64,000 nucleotides of DNA, taken from the NCBI GenBank assembly GCA_016710625.1, contig JADJVK010000010.1, forward strand, positions 61,646-125,645. Reading direction: 5' to 3'. The translations under genes and the position numbers were made by a program. Position 1 is the first letter of the stretch; each line of letters begins with the position of its first letter. Shown piece by piece: positions 45,858 through 53,686 of this stretch. Source of the stretch: Saprospiraceae bacterium (GTDB taxonomy: Bacteria > Bacteroidota > Bacteroidia > Chitinophagales > Saprospiraceae). Under the pieces are notes generated by a model. It had not been told where the DNA came from. It saw nothing but the letters and a program-made list of their open reading frames with translations, and made no database searches.

Positions 45858-46538
45858 ATGAATCAAGAACTTAAAATTCTTATAGTTGATGATGAGCCAG
45901 ATATTTTGGAATTTCTTCAATATAATTTAACAAAAGAGGGATATAAAGTTTTTACTTCTGAAAATGGTAAGAATGCTTTAGAATTAATAAAAGTCGAAAA
46001 CCCTCACCTGATTTTATTAGATATAATGATGCCTGAAATTGATGGTATTGATCTATGTAAGATGATTAGAAAACTACCGAATGGTGACTCATTCATCATT
46101 GCTTTTTTGACTGCTTTAGATGAAGAACATACTGAAATTAATGCATTGGAAATTGGTGGAGATGACTTTATTAACAAACCCATTAAGCCCAATGTTTTGT
46201 CAAGTCGAATTAAAGCACTATTGAGAAGAATTGATTTTAAAGAATCAAAAAATCAAGTTAAAGTTTTTGGGGATTTGATGATAAATACCGAAAAGATGCT
46301 AACTTATTTCAAAAATGAACCCATTCAATTAGCCAAAAAGGAGTTTGAAATTTTGCAATTATTGAGTTCTAAACCGGGTAAAGTTTTTGTAAGAAATGAA
46401 ATATTTACAAAAATCTGGGGAAGTTCGGTTATCGTAGGGGATAGAACTATCGATGTTCATATTAGAAAGCTTAGAGAAAAAATTGGAGAACAATATATTA
46501 CCACTGTTAAAGGTATTGGTTATAAATTTGTATTTTAG
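45858..46538 (+). CDS. OmpR-family response regulator
   Basis: The 226-residue regulator has a receiver domain with acidic pocket ILIVDDEPDILEFL (residues 7-20), phospho-acceptor aspartate in LILLDIMMPEIDG near residue 55 and the conserved lysine in DFINKPIKP near residue 106. A winged-helix domain (KKEFEILQLLSSKPGKVFVR, TIDVHIRKLREKIG, YITTVKGIGYKF) binds DNA. It precedes its histidine kinase by 14 bp and is divergent from the LytS-type kinase. Regulated genes are unknown. Confidence 0.95.
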   Translation: MNQELKILIVDDEPDILEFLQYNLTKEGYKVFTSENGKNALELIKVENPHLILLDIMMPEIDGIDLCKMIRKLPNGDSFIIAFLTALDEEHTEINALEIGGDDFINKPIKPNVLSSRIKALLRRIDFKESKNQVKVFGDLMINTEKMLTYFKNEPIQLAKKEFEILQLLSSKPGKVFVRNEIFTKIWGSSVIVGDRTIDVHIRKLREKIGEQYITTVKGIGYKFVF

Positions 46539-46552
46539 ATCTAAAGATTTTC

Positions 46553-47620
46553 ATGATACCTATTGCATCCAAAGATAAAAATATAACTCCAACAAAAGTT
46601 GTTATTATTGAGTCCATATTAATAGCTTCTATTGGTACTATTTTGTTATTTATTTTGCTGTCAATTAATGGGTTATCTTTTTCTTATATATTTTTCATAG
46701 CTAATTTTTTAATAATTTTCATTTCAAGTTTTGTAATCAATTATCTATACTTAAAGAGGTATATTTATAGAAGAATTAAAATTATTTATAAACTAATTAG
46801 ATCACAAAAGCTAAAAGAAGACAATTCTGACGAAATACATTTAAACAAGGATATTTTTTATAGTGTTGAAAATGAAGTAAAAACTTGGCTTAGTGAAAAA
46901 AACAAACAGTTAACGGATCTAAAGGAATTAGAAACTTACCGAAAAAATTACTTAGGGAATATTTCTCATGAATTAAAAACACCAATTTTTAATATTCAAG
47001 GTTTTATTCATTCCTTGATGGATGGTGCTATTCATGATGAGAATGTTAATATGAAATATCTTAAAAGAGCATCTGTCAATGTCGATCGAATTCAAACTAT
47101 TATTGAAGATTTGGAAACAATCAATAGAATTGAATCAGGACATTTGATTATGGATATTCGACCCTTCGATATTAAAATCTTGGTAGATGAGGTATTGGAG
47201 GATATCGACATTAAAAGAATGGAGAAAAATATTAAAATTTCCTACAAAGAAGGGGCATTGAAGAACTTTAAAGTCATTGCTGATAGAGAATCTATACGGC
47301 AAGTTTTGATGAATTTAATTTTAAATTCTGTGAAATACGGGCAAATCAATGGAACAACAAAAATTGGATTTTATGATTTTGATAAACATATCTTAGTTGA
47401 AATTGCAGATAATGGTATCGGTATTGACGAAAAACATCTAAAACATGTATTTGATAGGTTTTATAGAGTTGATAAAAGTCGATCAAGAGATGTAGGCGGT
47501 ACAGGGCTTGGTTTGTCAATTGTAAAACATATCATCGAAGCTCATCATCAAACTGTTACAGTAAGAAGTACATTAAATTTAGGGTCCACTTTTGGATTTA
47601 CTTTAGAGAAAGCCAATTAA
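46553..47620 (+). CDS. PhoR-like sensor histidine kinase
   Basis: This 355-residue kinase has two N-terminal membrane helices (residues about 17-70) with almost no extracytoplasmic loop between them. A short linker precedes a HisKA domain with NISHELKTPIFNIQGFI (phospho-histidine near residue 140). The HATPase domain has NLILNSVKYG near residue 257, ADNGIGIDEKHLKHVFDRFY and GGTGLGLSIVKHII. The absence of a sensor loop suggests it senses within the membrane or through a partner. It is co-transcribed with the OmpR-type regulator. Its end overlaps the convergent TonB_C gene by 4 bp. Confidence 0.94.
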   Translation: MIPIASKDKNITPTKVVIIESILIASIGTILLFILLSINGLSFSYIFFIANFLIIFISSFVINYLYLKRYIYRRIKIIYKLIRSQKLKEDNSDEIHLNKDIFYSVENEVKTWLSEKNKQLTDLKELETYRKNYLGNISHELKTPIFNIQGFIHSLMDGAIHDENVNMKYLKRASVNVDRIQTIIEDLETINRIESGHLIMDIRPFDIKILVDEVLEDIDIKRMEKNIKISYKEGALKNFKVIADRESIRQVLMNLILNSVKYGQINGTTKIGFYDFDKHILVEIADNGIGIDEKHLKHVFDRFYRVDKSRSRDVGGTGLGLSIVKHIIEAHHQTVTVRSTLNLGSTFGFTLEKAN

Positions 47621-48006
47621 GATTTATTGGGATAAAATCGAAAGGGTAAGGTCATCTTTGCATCTTTCTTAATCCCATCCTCATAAGCTGGAAGCCAATT
47701 TTTTAGTAGTTTCAATAATCTAATTGCCTCATTATCCAAATCTTTTCTAACACTTTTCAATACTTCTATATCTTTAATAAAACCAGATGTATCCACTGTA
47801 AAACCAAGTTTTACAACCCCATAGACTTTATCTCTCACCGCTGATTCTGGAAATTTTAAATTGTTCTTAATTGTTTTAATGATGGCTTCATCTCCACCAA
47901 CATATTCTGGTCGTTGAAAAACGGATTTTTCTGGTTTTACAACATCCATTTGACCAATAGCAATATTGGATAAAAAAAATAATATTAGAATTAGTAATTG
48001 CTTCAT
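47617..48006 (-). CDS. TonB C-terminal-domain protein
   Basis: The 129-residue protein has a signal peptide (MKQLLILILFFLSNIAIG) and a single TonB_C domain: FQRPEYVGGDEAIIKTIKNN, FPESAVRDKVYGVVKLGFTV, GFIKDIEVLKSVRKDLDNEA and KDAKMTLPFRFYP. There is no membrane anchor or proline-rich spacer, so it is unlikely to be a complete energy transducer and is more likely a periplasmic binding module. Its ATG overlaps the stop of the papain-fold gene (TAATG), so both are translated together. Confidence 0.88.
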   Translation of the reverse strand: MKQLLILILFFLSNIAIGQMDVVKPEKSVFQRPEYVGGDEAIIKTIKNNLKFPESAVRDKVYGVVKLGFTVDTSGFIKDIEVLKSVRKDLDNEAIRLLKLLKNWLPAYEDGIKKDAKMTLPFRFYPNKS

Positions 48007-48821
48007 TATCTGCCAATAATTTTATCTTCTGGAATCAAGACCAATCCACTTTTTGCATATTGCATGAAATTTTCATAGCTCATTCTAATATATCCATTAT
48101 CTCCCCATTCAGTTCCCATAAAATTTAGAAACTCAAATTGTTCGGTGAGTTCATCATAACCAACTGCAACTAATGGATAGGTAATATTGCTTGATTTATC
48201 TTTCTCTTCAGGTTTCCAAACTTTAGTGTTTTTCATTTCAATAAATGATTGGTTTACAGGAAATTCTACCACAACAGGATTCCCTTTTTGAATCGCTTTT
48301 CTCACTTCAAATAGCTTTTGTCTTCCTATAGTAGATTCTTTGAATAGTATTAAATAATTTTTAATTCTAAACTTTTGGCTAGAATAAACACCAGATGAAA
48401 TAGCAGTTGCATCATATGGCATAATCGCAGCACTTACAGTACCATTTCCAGCTAGGAATTGTAAAGATTCCATCATTGGATTTTCTCCTTTTTGGCTTAA
48501 TGCAATATAATCTGGACTTAAATTATCTTTGAAATTCGATTTGAAATTTACGTAATACTCTAATGTAACTGCAAGAGCATAGGCAATAGGGTTGCTATTC
48601 TTGCCAATTTTTCTAGGCGGCATCATCAAATTTTTAACGGATTGCTCAGATAATAATTCTCTAGCACTACTCGGCAAACCCGGCATCGTAATCATCAATT
48701 GATCAAAATATTTACTATCAGAAATTCCTAAAACCCCTTTGATTTCGAGGTTGTCAACTTGAGCAAAAGCAATATTTCCAATCAAATGAAGGATAAACAC
48801 CAAAAAAATTCTAGATTTCAT
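48006..48821 (-). CDS. Papain-fold (C1A-like) protein lacking catalytic Cys and His
   Basis: The 271-residue exported protein (signal MKSRIFLVFILHLIGNIAFA) follows the C1A peptidase layout. The QGxCGSCWAFA block is replaced by KIGKNSNPIAYALAVTLEYY near residue 72, which has no cysteine. The catalytic-histidine block reads TYPLVAVGYDELTEQ near residue 215, where Tyr stands for His. The Asn block is preserved as FLNFMGTEWGDNGYIRMSYE near residue 232. It is therefore an inactive relative, perhaps a binding protein. A 1-bp stop/start overlap couples it to the TonB_C gene. Confidence 0.72.
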   Translation of the reverse strand: MKSRIFLVFILHLIGNIAFAQVDNLEIKGVLGISDSKYFDQLMITMPGLPSSARELLSEQSVKNLMMPPRKIGKNSNPIAYALAVTLEYYVNFKSNFKDNLSPDYIALSQKGENPMMESLQFLAGNGTVSAAIMPYDATAISSGVYSSQKFRIKNYLILFKESTIGRQKLFEVRKAIQKGNPVVVEFPVNQSFIEMKNTKVWKPEEKDKSSNITYPLVAVGYDELTEQFEFLNFMGTEWGDNGYIRMSYENFMQYAKSGLVLIPEDKIIGR

Positions 48822-48914
48822 AATCGATTTTAATGTTATTACGTTCGAATTTTGTAAATTATTGTTAATTTTTTCTAAATATTATATATTTTAATCAAAT
48901 AACATTGAATTCTA

Positions 48915-49673
48915 TTAAATTTTCCCGATTAGTAATAAACATCCAAACAATAATAAAAAGACAAAAACTATGTTTTGGATCCAATGGATGGTTATTTTTT
49001 TAAAGATATAATTTCCAATATAAGCTCCAATAAATGCGGCAAAAGTCGCAGATAATATTAAGCCATATTGATGGTTCAGATTTTCAAAATAGTTATTCGA
49101 GAAATAAAGAGGTATTCTTGTGAAATCAACAAGACAAGCAATTGCAGTTCCTGTCGCAACATATGCTTCTTTTTTCAATCCTAAATTGATTAAAAAAGCA
49201 CTTCTTAAAGCTCCCTGATGCCCAGATAATCCACCCATAAATCCACTTAATATTCCACCGAATGTAACATATTTTTTGTTAAAGGTAAAGTTTTTGAAGA
49301 TTGGAATTACTTCAAATAATGAAAAGAATATTAAAATGAGCCCAAATATTATTTTTTGCACACTAGTTTTGAAACTAAAAAACAATATTTCTTGGTTGGG
49401 TAAATGGTTCATTAAATAAGCCCCAAAAAATGCCCCTATTATGGATAAAATACCGAATTTGATTAAAACTTCTTTATCAATATTCCTTTTTAATAATATC
49501 AATTTAAATAAATTATTCAATAAATGAACAATTGCTGTAATGGTTACTGCGATTGGTAATGGAAAAAATAGGGCAACAACTGGTAATAAAATAGTGCCTA
49601 AACCAAAACCTGCAAAGAATGTTAATAATGAAGCAAATAATGCAACTAAAGAAATAATTATATAGGATGTCAT
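48915..49673 (-). CDS. TSUP (TauE/SafE) family permease
   Basis: From the ATG at 49673 the product has 252 residues with eight membrane spans. It shows the duplicated TSUP motif: FAGFGLGTILLPVVALFFPL near residue 20 and FGGILSGFMGGLSGHQGALR near residue 140. Members export sulfite, sulfoacetate or related anions. The frame is open to 49808, but that extension would overlap the divergent feoA start and is not hydrophobic in the right pattern. The substrate is unknown. Confidence 0.88.
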   Translation of the reverse strand: MTSYIIISLVALFASLLTFFAGFGLGTILLPVVALFFPLPIAVTITAIVHLLNNLFKLILLKRNIDKEVLIKFGILSIIGAFFGAYLMNHLPNQEILFFSFKTSVQKIIFGLILIFFSLFEVIPIFKNFTFNKKYVTFGGILSGFMGGLSGHQGALRSAFLINLGLKKEAYVATGTAIACLVDFTRIPLYFSNNYFENLNHQYGLILSATFAAFIGAYIGNYIFKKITIHWIQNIVFVFLLLFGCLLLIGKI

Positions 49674-49756
49674 TGAATATTTTTGCTTTTTTATTCTTAA
49701 TCTTGAATACTTTTTAGTAATTTTGCTACTTAGAAATAATCTAAATAACGTAATTA

Positions 49757-49987
49757 ATGCATAATACAAATGTATTAAAAGAGGGATACAAATATACTTT
49801 AATATCATATAATAATGATGTGGTGGCGAGTAAATTAATGTCTATGGGCTTATTGCCTGGTTCTGAATTGGTTATTATTAGAAAAGCTCCATTTGGAGGA
49901 GGGTTTTATATAAAATTATTAGAAAACTGTTGTATTGCTTTGAGTTCAACTGAAGCAAATTCACTCGTTTTAAAAAAAATAAATTAA
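49757..49987 (+). CDS. feoA: Ferrous iron transport protein A
   Basis: The 76-residue SH3-like protein has SKLMSMGLLPGSELVIIRKA near residue 27 and closes ALSSTEANSLVLKKI, matching FeoA. It lies 6 bp before feoB and probably acts as its cytoplasmic partner. A TAATTTTG -7-like box at 49718-49725 would start transcription about 25 bp before the ATG. Confidence 0.92.
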   Translation: MHNTNVLKEGYKYTLISYNNDVVASKLMSMGLLPGSELVIIRKAPFGGGFYIKLLENCCIALSSTEANSLVLKKIN

Positions 49988-49993
49988 TAAGTT

Positions 49994-52108
49994 TTGCTTA
50001 AAATTGCTTTAATCGGTAATCCTAATAGTGGTAAAACAACTATTTTTAATCATCTTACTGGTTTAAGACAAAAAGTAGCAAATTTCCCAGGGGTAACAGT
50101 TGAAAAAAAATCTGCAAATATTAAGTTAGCAAACGGAAATGAAGTTCAAATAATTGATTTTCCTGGTACATATAGCATGTACCCAACCTCAAGTGACGAA
50201 AAGGTAGTTGTGCAAACCTTTTGCGATGCATCTGATGAAAATTACCCAGACTTAATAATTTATATAGCAGATATCACCCAATTGCACCGTCATTTTTTAT
50301 TGTTCACCCAAATAATTGATTTAGGGCTTCCAGTTATTTTAGTTTTAAATATGATGGATGTTGCTGAAAAAGAAGGCATTAAATGCGAATTAGAAGCAAT
50401 AAGATTGAATTTCAATGTTGAAATAATCGAATCGAGTGGGAGAGAGTTAAGAAATGTAGAACAAATTAAAAAGTCAATTGAACAATTTTCAAATAATAAT
50501 TCTAGTAATTTACACAATAAACCATTTTACAATTATTCTATTAGTGAAGCAAAATTAATTGATAGAATGAGAGATATTGGATATAACAATCCATATCAAT
50601 CCATTTTAATTGCTCATCATGCTCATTGGTTACCATTTTTAACTCCCGACAAGAAAGAAAAAATAGCTAATATTGTTCAAGAAACAGGTTTCAATGATCT
50701 TAGATTACAGGTTTCTGAAACCATGTATCGATATGATAAGTTTTTACCAATCGTCAAAAAATCTATTTTAAATAAAAATTCTGACAAATTAACAAGATCT
50801 GACAAAGTTGACAATTTTGTAACCCATCCTTTTTGGGGCATATTGCTATTTGTTTCGATTATGTTTTTTATGTTTCAAGCTGTTTTCTCTTGGGCTTCAT
50901 TTCCAATGGATTTCATTGAAGGTACTTCAAATGATATCATTAATTGGCTGAAAACCAGTCTACCATCATCATGGTTTACTAGTTTATTGGTTGAAGGATT
51001 ACTACCTGGTTTAAGTGGAATTATCGTATTTATTCCTCAAATTGCCATTTTATTTTTCTTTTTGGCAATTTTGGAAGAATTAGGTTATATGTCTAGAGCC
51101 GTTTTTCTATTTGATGGAATCATGCAAAAATTTGGGCTCAATGGAAGAAGTATAATTTCATTGGTAAGTGCCGGAGCCTGTGCTATTCCTGCCATTTTAT
51201 CCACCAGAACGATAACAAATCAGAAAGAAAGATTATTGACAATTCTTGTAACACCGTTGATAAGTTGTTCTGCAAGGATACCAGTCTATGCAATGTTGGT
51301 TGCCTTTGTAATAGAACCCAAAAGGGTTTTTGGTGGTTTGTTTCAGGCTCAAGGACTCGTTTTTGCTGCTTTATTTTTGTTAGGGATAATATCATCACTC
51401 CTAATGTCAATGATCTTTAGCAAAATAATTAAATCTGAAGAGTCAAGTTCTATGATTTTAGAATTGCCTACTTACAAATATCCTTCTGTGAAAAATGTAT
51501 TATTGACGGTTTACGAAAAGGTCAAATCATTCATTAAAGGAGCTGGGAAAATCATTATTTTTATATCAATAATTCTTTGGATTTTGTCCTCATATGGTCC
51601 AACTGAATCCATGGACAAAGCAGTAATAGAGGCTAAAGAAATTTCAATTGCTAAAAATTTAAATCAGATTGAGAGCAATGATTTATTGGCATCAAAAAAA
51701 TTGGAGGCATCTTATGCTGGTCATTTAGGGAAATTTATTGAGCCAGCCATAAAGCCACTTGGATTCAATTGGAAAATTGGAATAGCACTGATTACATCCT
51801 TTGCAGCAAGAGAAGTTTTTGTAGGAACCATGGCAACCATTTACAGCTTAGGTAGCTCTTCGGAGGACACAAACTCACTAAAAGAAAAGATGTTATTGGA
51901 TAAAGATACCACAACTGGTAAGCCATTGTTTTCGTTTGCATCTGCTGTTTCTTTACTCTTATTTTATGTGTTTGCTTTGCAATGTATGAGTACATTAGCA
52001 GTGGTTAAAAAGGAAACAAATGGATGGAAATGGCCAATAGTACAGTTTGTATTTATGGGATTTTTGGCTTATATGAGTAGTTTTATAGTGTACAATATTT
52101 TACAATAA
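49994..52108 (+). CDS. feoB: Ferrous iron transporter B
   Basis: The 704-residue transporter has an N-terminal G domain with GNPNSGKTTIFNHLTG (P-loop, residues 8-23), the switch sequence VANFPGVTVEK, DFPGTYSMYP near residue 55 and G4 LNMMDVAE near residue 118. Gate and membrane-core motifs such as SAGACAIPAILSTRTITNQK (residue ~393) and TPLISCSARIPVYAMLV (residue ~423) follow. It imports Fe(II) across the inner membrane. The start must be TTG at 49994 since no ATG is near. The DUF3089 gene follows directly, and the cluster continues to a TonB receptor. Confidence 0.96.
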   Translation: MLKIALIGNPNSGKTTIFNHLTGLRQKVANFPGVTVEKKSANIKLANGNEVQIIDFPGTYSMYPTSSDEKVVVQTFCDASDENYPDLIIYIADITQLHRHFLLFTQIIDLGLPVILVLNMMDVAEKEGIKCELEAIRLNFNVEIIESSGRELRNVEQIKKSIEQFSNNNSSNLHNKPFYNYSISEAKLIDRMRDIGYNNPYQSILIAHHAHWLPFLTPDKKEKIANIVQETGFNDLRLQVSETMYRYDKFLPIVKKSILNKNSDKLTRSDKVDNFVTHPFWGILLFVSIMFFMFQAVFSWASFPMDFIEGTSNDIINWLKTSLPSSWFTSLLVEGLLPGLSGIIVFIPQIAILFFFLAILEELGYMSRAVFLFDGIMQKFGLNGRSIISLVSAGACAIPAILSTRTITNQKERLLTILVTPLISCSARIPVYAMLVAFVIEPKRVFGGLFQAQGLVFAALFLLGIISSLLMSMIFSKIIKSEESSSMILELPTYKYPSVKNVLLTVYEKVKSFIKGAGKIIIFISIILWILSSYGPTESMDKAVIEAKEISIAKNLNQIESNDLLASKKLEASYAGHLGKFIEPAIKPLGFNWKIGIALITSFAAREVFVGTMATIYSLGSSSEDTNSLKEKMLLDKDTTTGKPLFSFASAVSLLLFYVFALQCMSTLAVVKKETNGWKWPIVQFVFMGFLAYMSSFIVYNILQ

Positions 52109-52118
52109 AGTGTTTGAA

Positions 52119-53123
52119 ATGAATAGATTAGTAGTATTCATTTGTTTGATAATTTTTTATAGTTGTTCATCAACAAAAAAAATGAGTAATATCGAAACAA
52201 ACCCATTACCACTGGATTATAGCAATTTAGATTTTTGGGCGGCACATCCTCAAAAGAAAAGTTATTCAGATAGTTTACCAAATGGTTTTACTAAAAAGGA
52301 AAATCCACAGATTGATGTTTTTTTCGTTCATCCTACTACCTATACATCTAATAAAGGAAAATTGTATTGGAATGCAAAGATTGATGATGAAAAATTGAAT
52401 AAAAAAACGGATGAAACCAGTATTTTATTTCAAGCCAGTATTTTCAATGATAATGCCAGAATTTTTGCTCCAAGATATAGGCAAACTCATCTAAAGGCAT
52501 TTTTTACAAAAGATAAAATTAATGCTGAAAAAGCATTTGATATAGCTTATGGTGATGTAAAAGCTGCCTTCGATTATTATATGAAATATGAAAATAATGG
52601 TCGACCAATTATTATTGCAGGTCATAGCCAAGGAATGAAACATGCAGCACATTTGCTCAAAGATTATTTTGATGGAAAACCATTGCAAAATCTATTAATT
52701 GCTGGATATATTGTTGGATTGCCATTAGAAAATAATTATTTTAACAATATAAAACCTTGTGAATCACCTAATGACATAAATTGTGTTTGTTCATGGAGAA
52801 CGTACAAATCAGGAAAGTATCCAAAATTTCATATTCCAAATAATAAAATTATTGTAACAAATCCGTTATCATGGAAAAGAGATGAAGAATTTGTCGATAA
52901 ATCGAAGAATAAACAAGCCATTTTACTTAAATTTGCAAATCCTGTTGATGAAGTTTGTGATGCCCAATGTCATGATGGGCTTTTATGGACAAAATTACAT
53001 TTCAAAGGAAGCAGATTTATATTTAACCCTAATTATCATGTAGGTGACTTTAACCTTTTTTGGGGAAGTATTCGAAAAAATATTCAAGTAAGAACTGATA
53101 ATTATTTTAGGTTGAGAAATTGA
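52119..53123 (+). CDS. DUF3089 lipoprotein, alpha/beta-hydrolase-like
   Basis: The ATG at 52119 gives 334 residues with a lipoprotein signal (MNRLVVFICLIIFYSCSS). Motifs of DUF3089 are FWAAHPQKKSYSDS near residue 35, DVFFVHPTTYTSNKG near residue 62, ARIFAPRYRQTHL and the nucleophile elbow IIAGHSQGMKHAAHL near residue 160. The last of these gives a Ser in GHSQG as expected for an alpha/beta-hydrolase. GTG at 52110 is in frame but less likely. It lies between feoB and an unrecognised small gene, and its substrate is unknown. Confidence 0.85.
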   Translation: MNRLVVFICLIIFYSCSSTKKMSNIETNPLPLDYSNLDFWAAHPQKKSYSDSLPNGFTKKENPQIDVFFVHPTTYTSNKGKLYWNAKIDDEKLNKKTDETSILFQASIFNDNARIFAPRYRQTHLKAFFTKDKINAEKAFDIAYGDVKAAFDYYMKYENNGRPIIIAGHSQGMKHAAHLLKDYFDGKPLQNLLIAGYIVGLPLENNYFNNIKPCESPNDINCVCSWRTYKSGKYPKFHIPNNKIIVTNPLSWKRDEEFVDKSKNKQAILLKFANPVDEVCDAQCHDGLLWTKLHFKGSRFIFNPNYHVGDFNLFWGSIRKNIQVRTDNYFRLRN

Positions 53124-53612
53124 GATTGATTTTTTACATATCATTATTTTTAATTACAGTTTTGTGTTTAAAACACAGGCCTAATTTTAATTTTAATGAA
53201 AACTACTTTGAGATTAAAGAATCCTTTACATTTTGCTTCGAACTAAAAAATGGGTCTGTTGCAGATACTAGATTTTCTTGGGTAAAGCCCAATAAAGAAT
53301 TTATGTTTGAGGATGTTTTATATGATGTAAAAAATATCGATTCTACTGATAAATATATAACGATAAAATGCTATTCTGATATTAAAGAAACAAAGATTTT
53401 GTGTAGTTTGAAGTTGAAAAAATAACAATTCAGCATCTCATACAGAATCTCTCAAAATTAATATTTCAAATTCGCTACAAGTAATTTCACTAAATAATCA
53501 ATTAGTTTTAGAAACTCCCACCTCGAAAGATAGTGATTTTATTTATGTAAATAAGTTTAAAACAATTGATTATCAATCTGTTTTGGAATCGCCTCCGGAT
53601 ATTTCAATTTAA
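53120..53612 (+). CDS. Unrecognised exported protein, frameshifted
   Basis: No family is recognised. A TTG start overlapping the DUF3089 stop gives a 101-residue frame with an N-terminal hydrophobic signal (LIFYISLFLITVLCL). The frame closes in an A6 run at 53417-53422, but a second frame continues at once as NNNSASHTESLKINISNSLQ and closes with VLESPPDISI at 53612. One A fewer in the run gives a single protein of about 163 residues. Short beta-rich patterns (FTFCFELKNGSVADTRFSWV) suggest a small periplasmic domain. It may belong to the feo/TonB-receptor group. Confidence 0.5.
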
Positions 53613-53638
53613 TTTTTTGCGGGATTTAATAATTCAAA

Positions 53639-53658
53639 AGACAATAGATTGTCTATTG
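53639..53658 (+). promoter_or_regulatory. Two overlapping perfect palindromes upstream of the TonB receptor
   Basis: AGACAAT-AG-ATTGTCT (53639-53654) and CAATAGA-TTG-TCTATTG (53642-53658) share bases and lie 29-48 bp before the receptor ATG. The arrangement is what an operator or a small hairpin would look like. It does not resemble a Fur box. Confidence 0.4.
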
Positions 53659-53686
53659 AAAATTGTTTATTTTTAATGAAATTAAA

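Noticed and set aside
48915..49808. A longer TSUP permease starting at 49808.
   Set aside because: That extension overlaps the divergent feoA start and its promoter box. The ATG at 49673 gives the standard family length.
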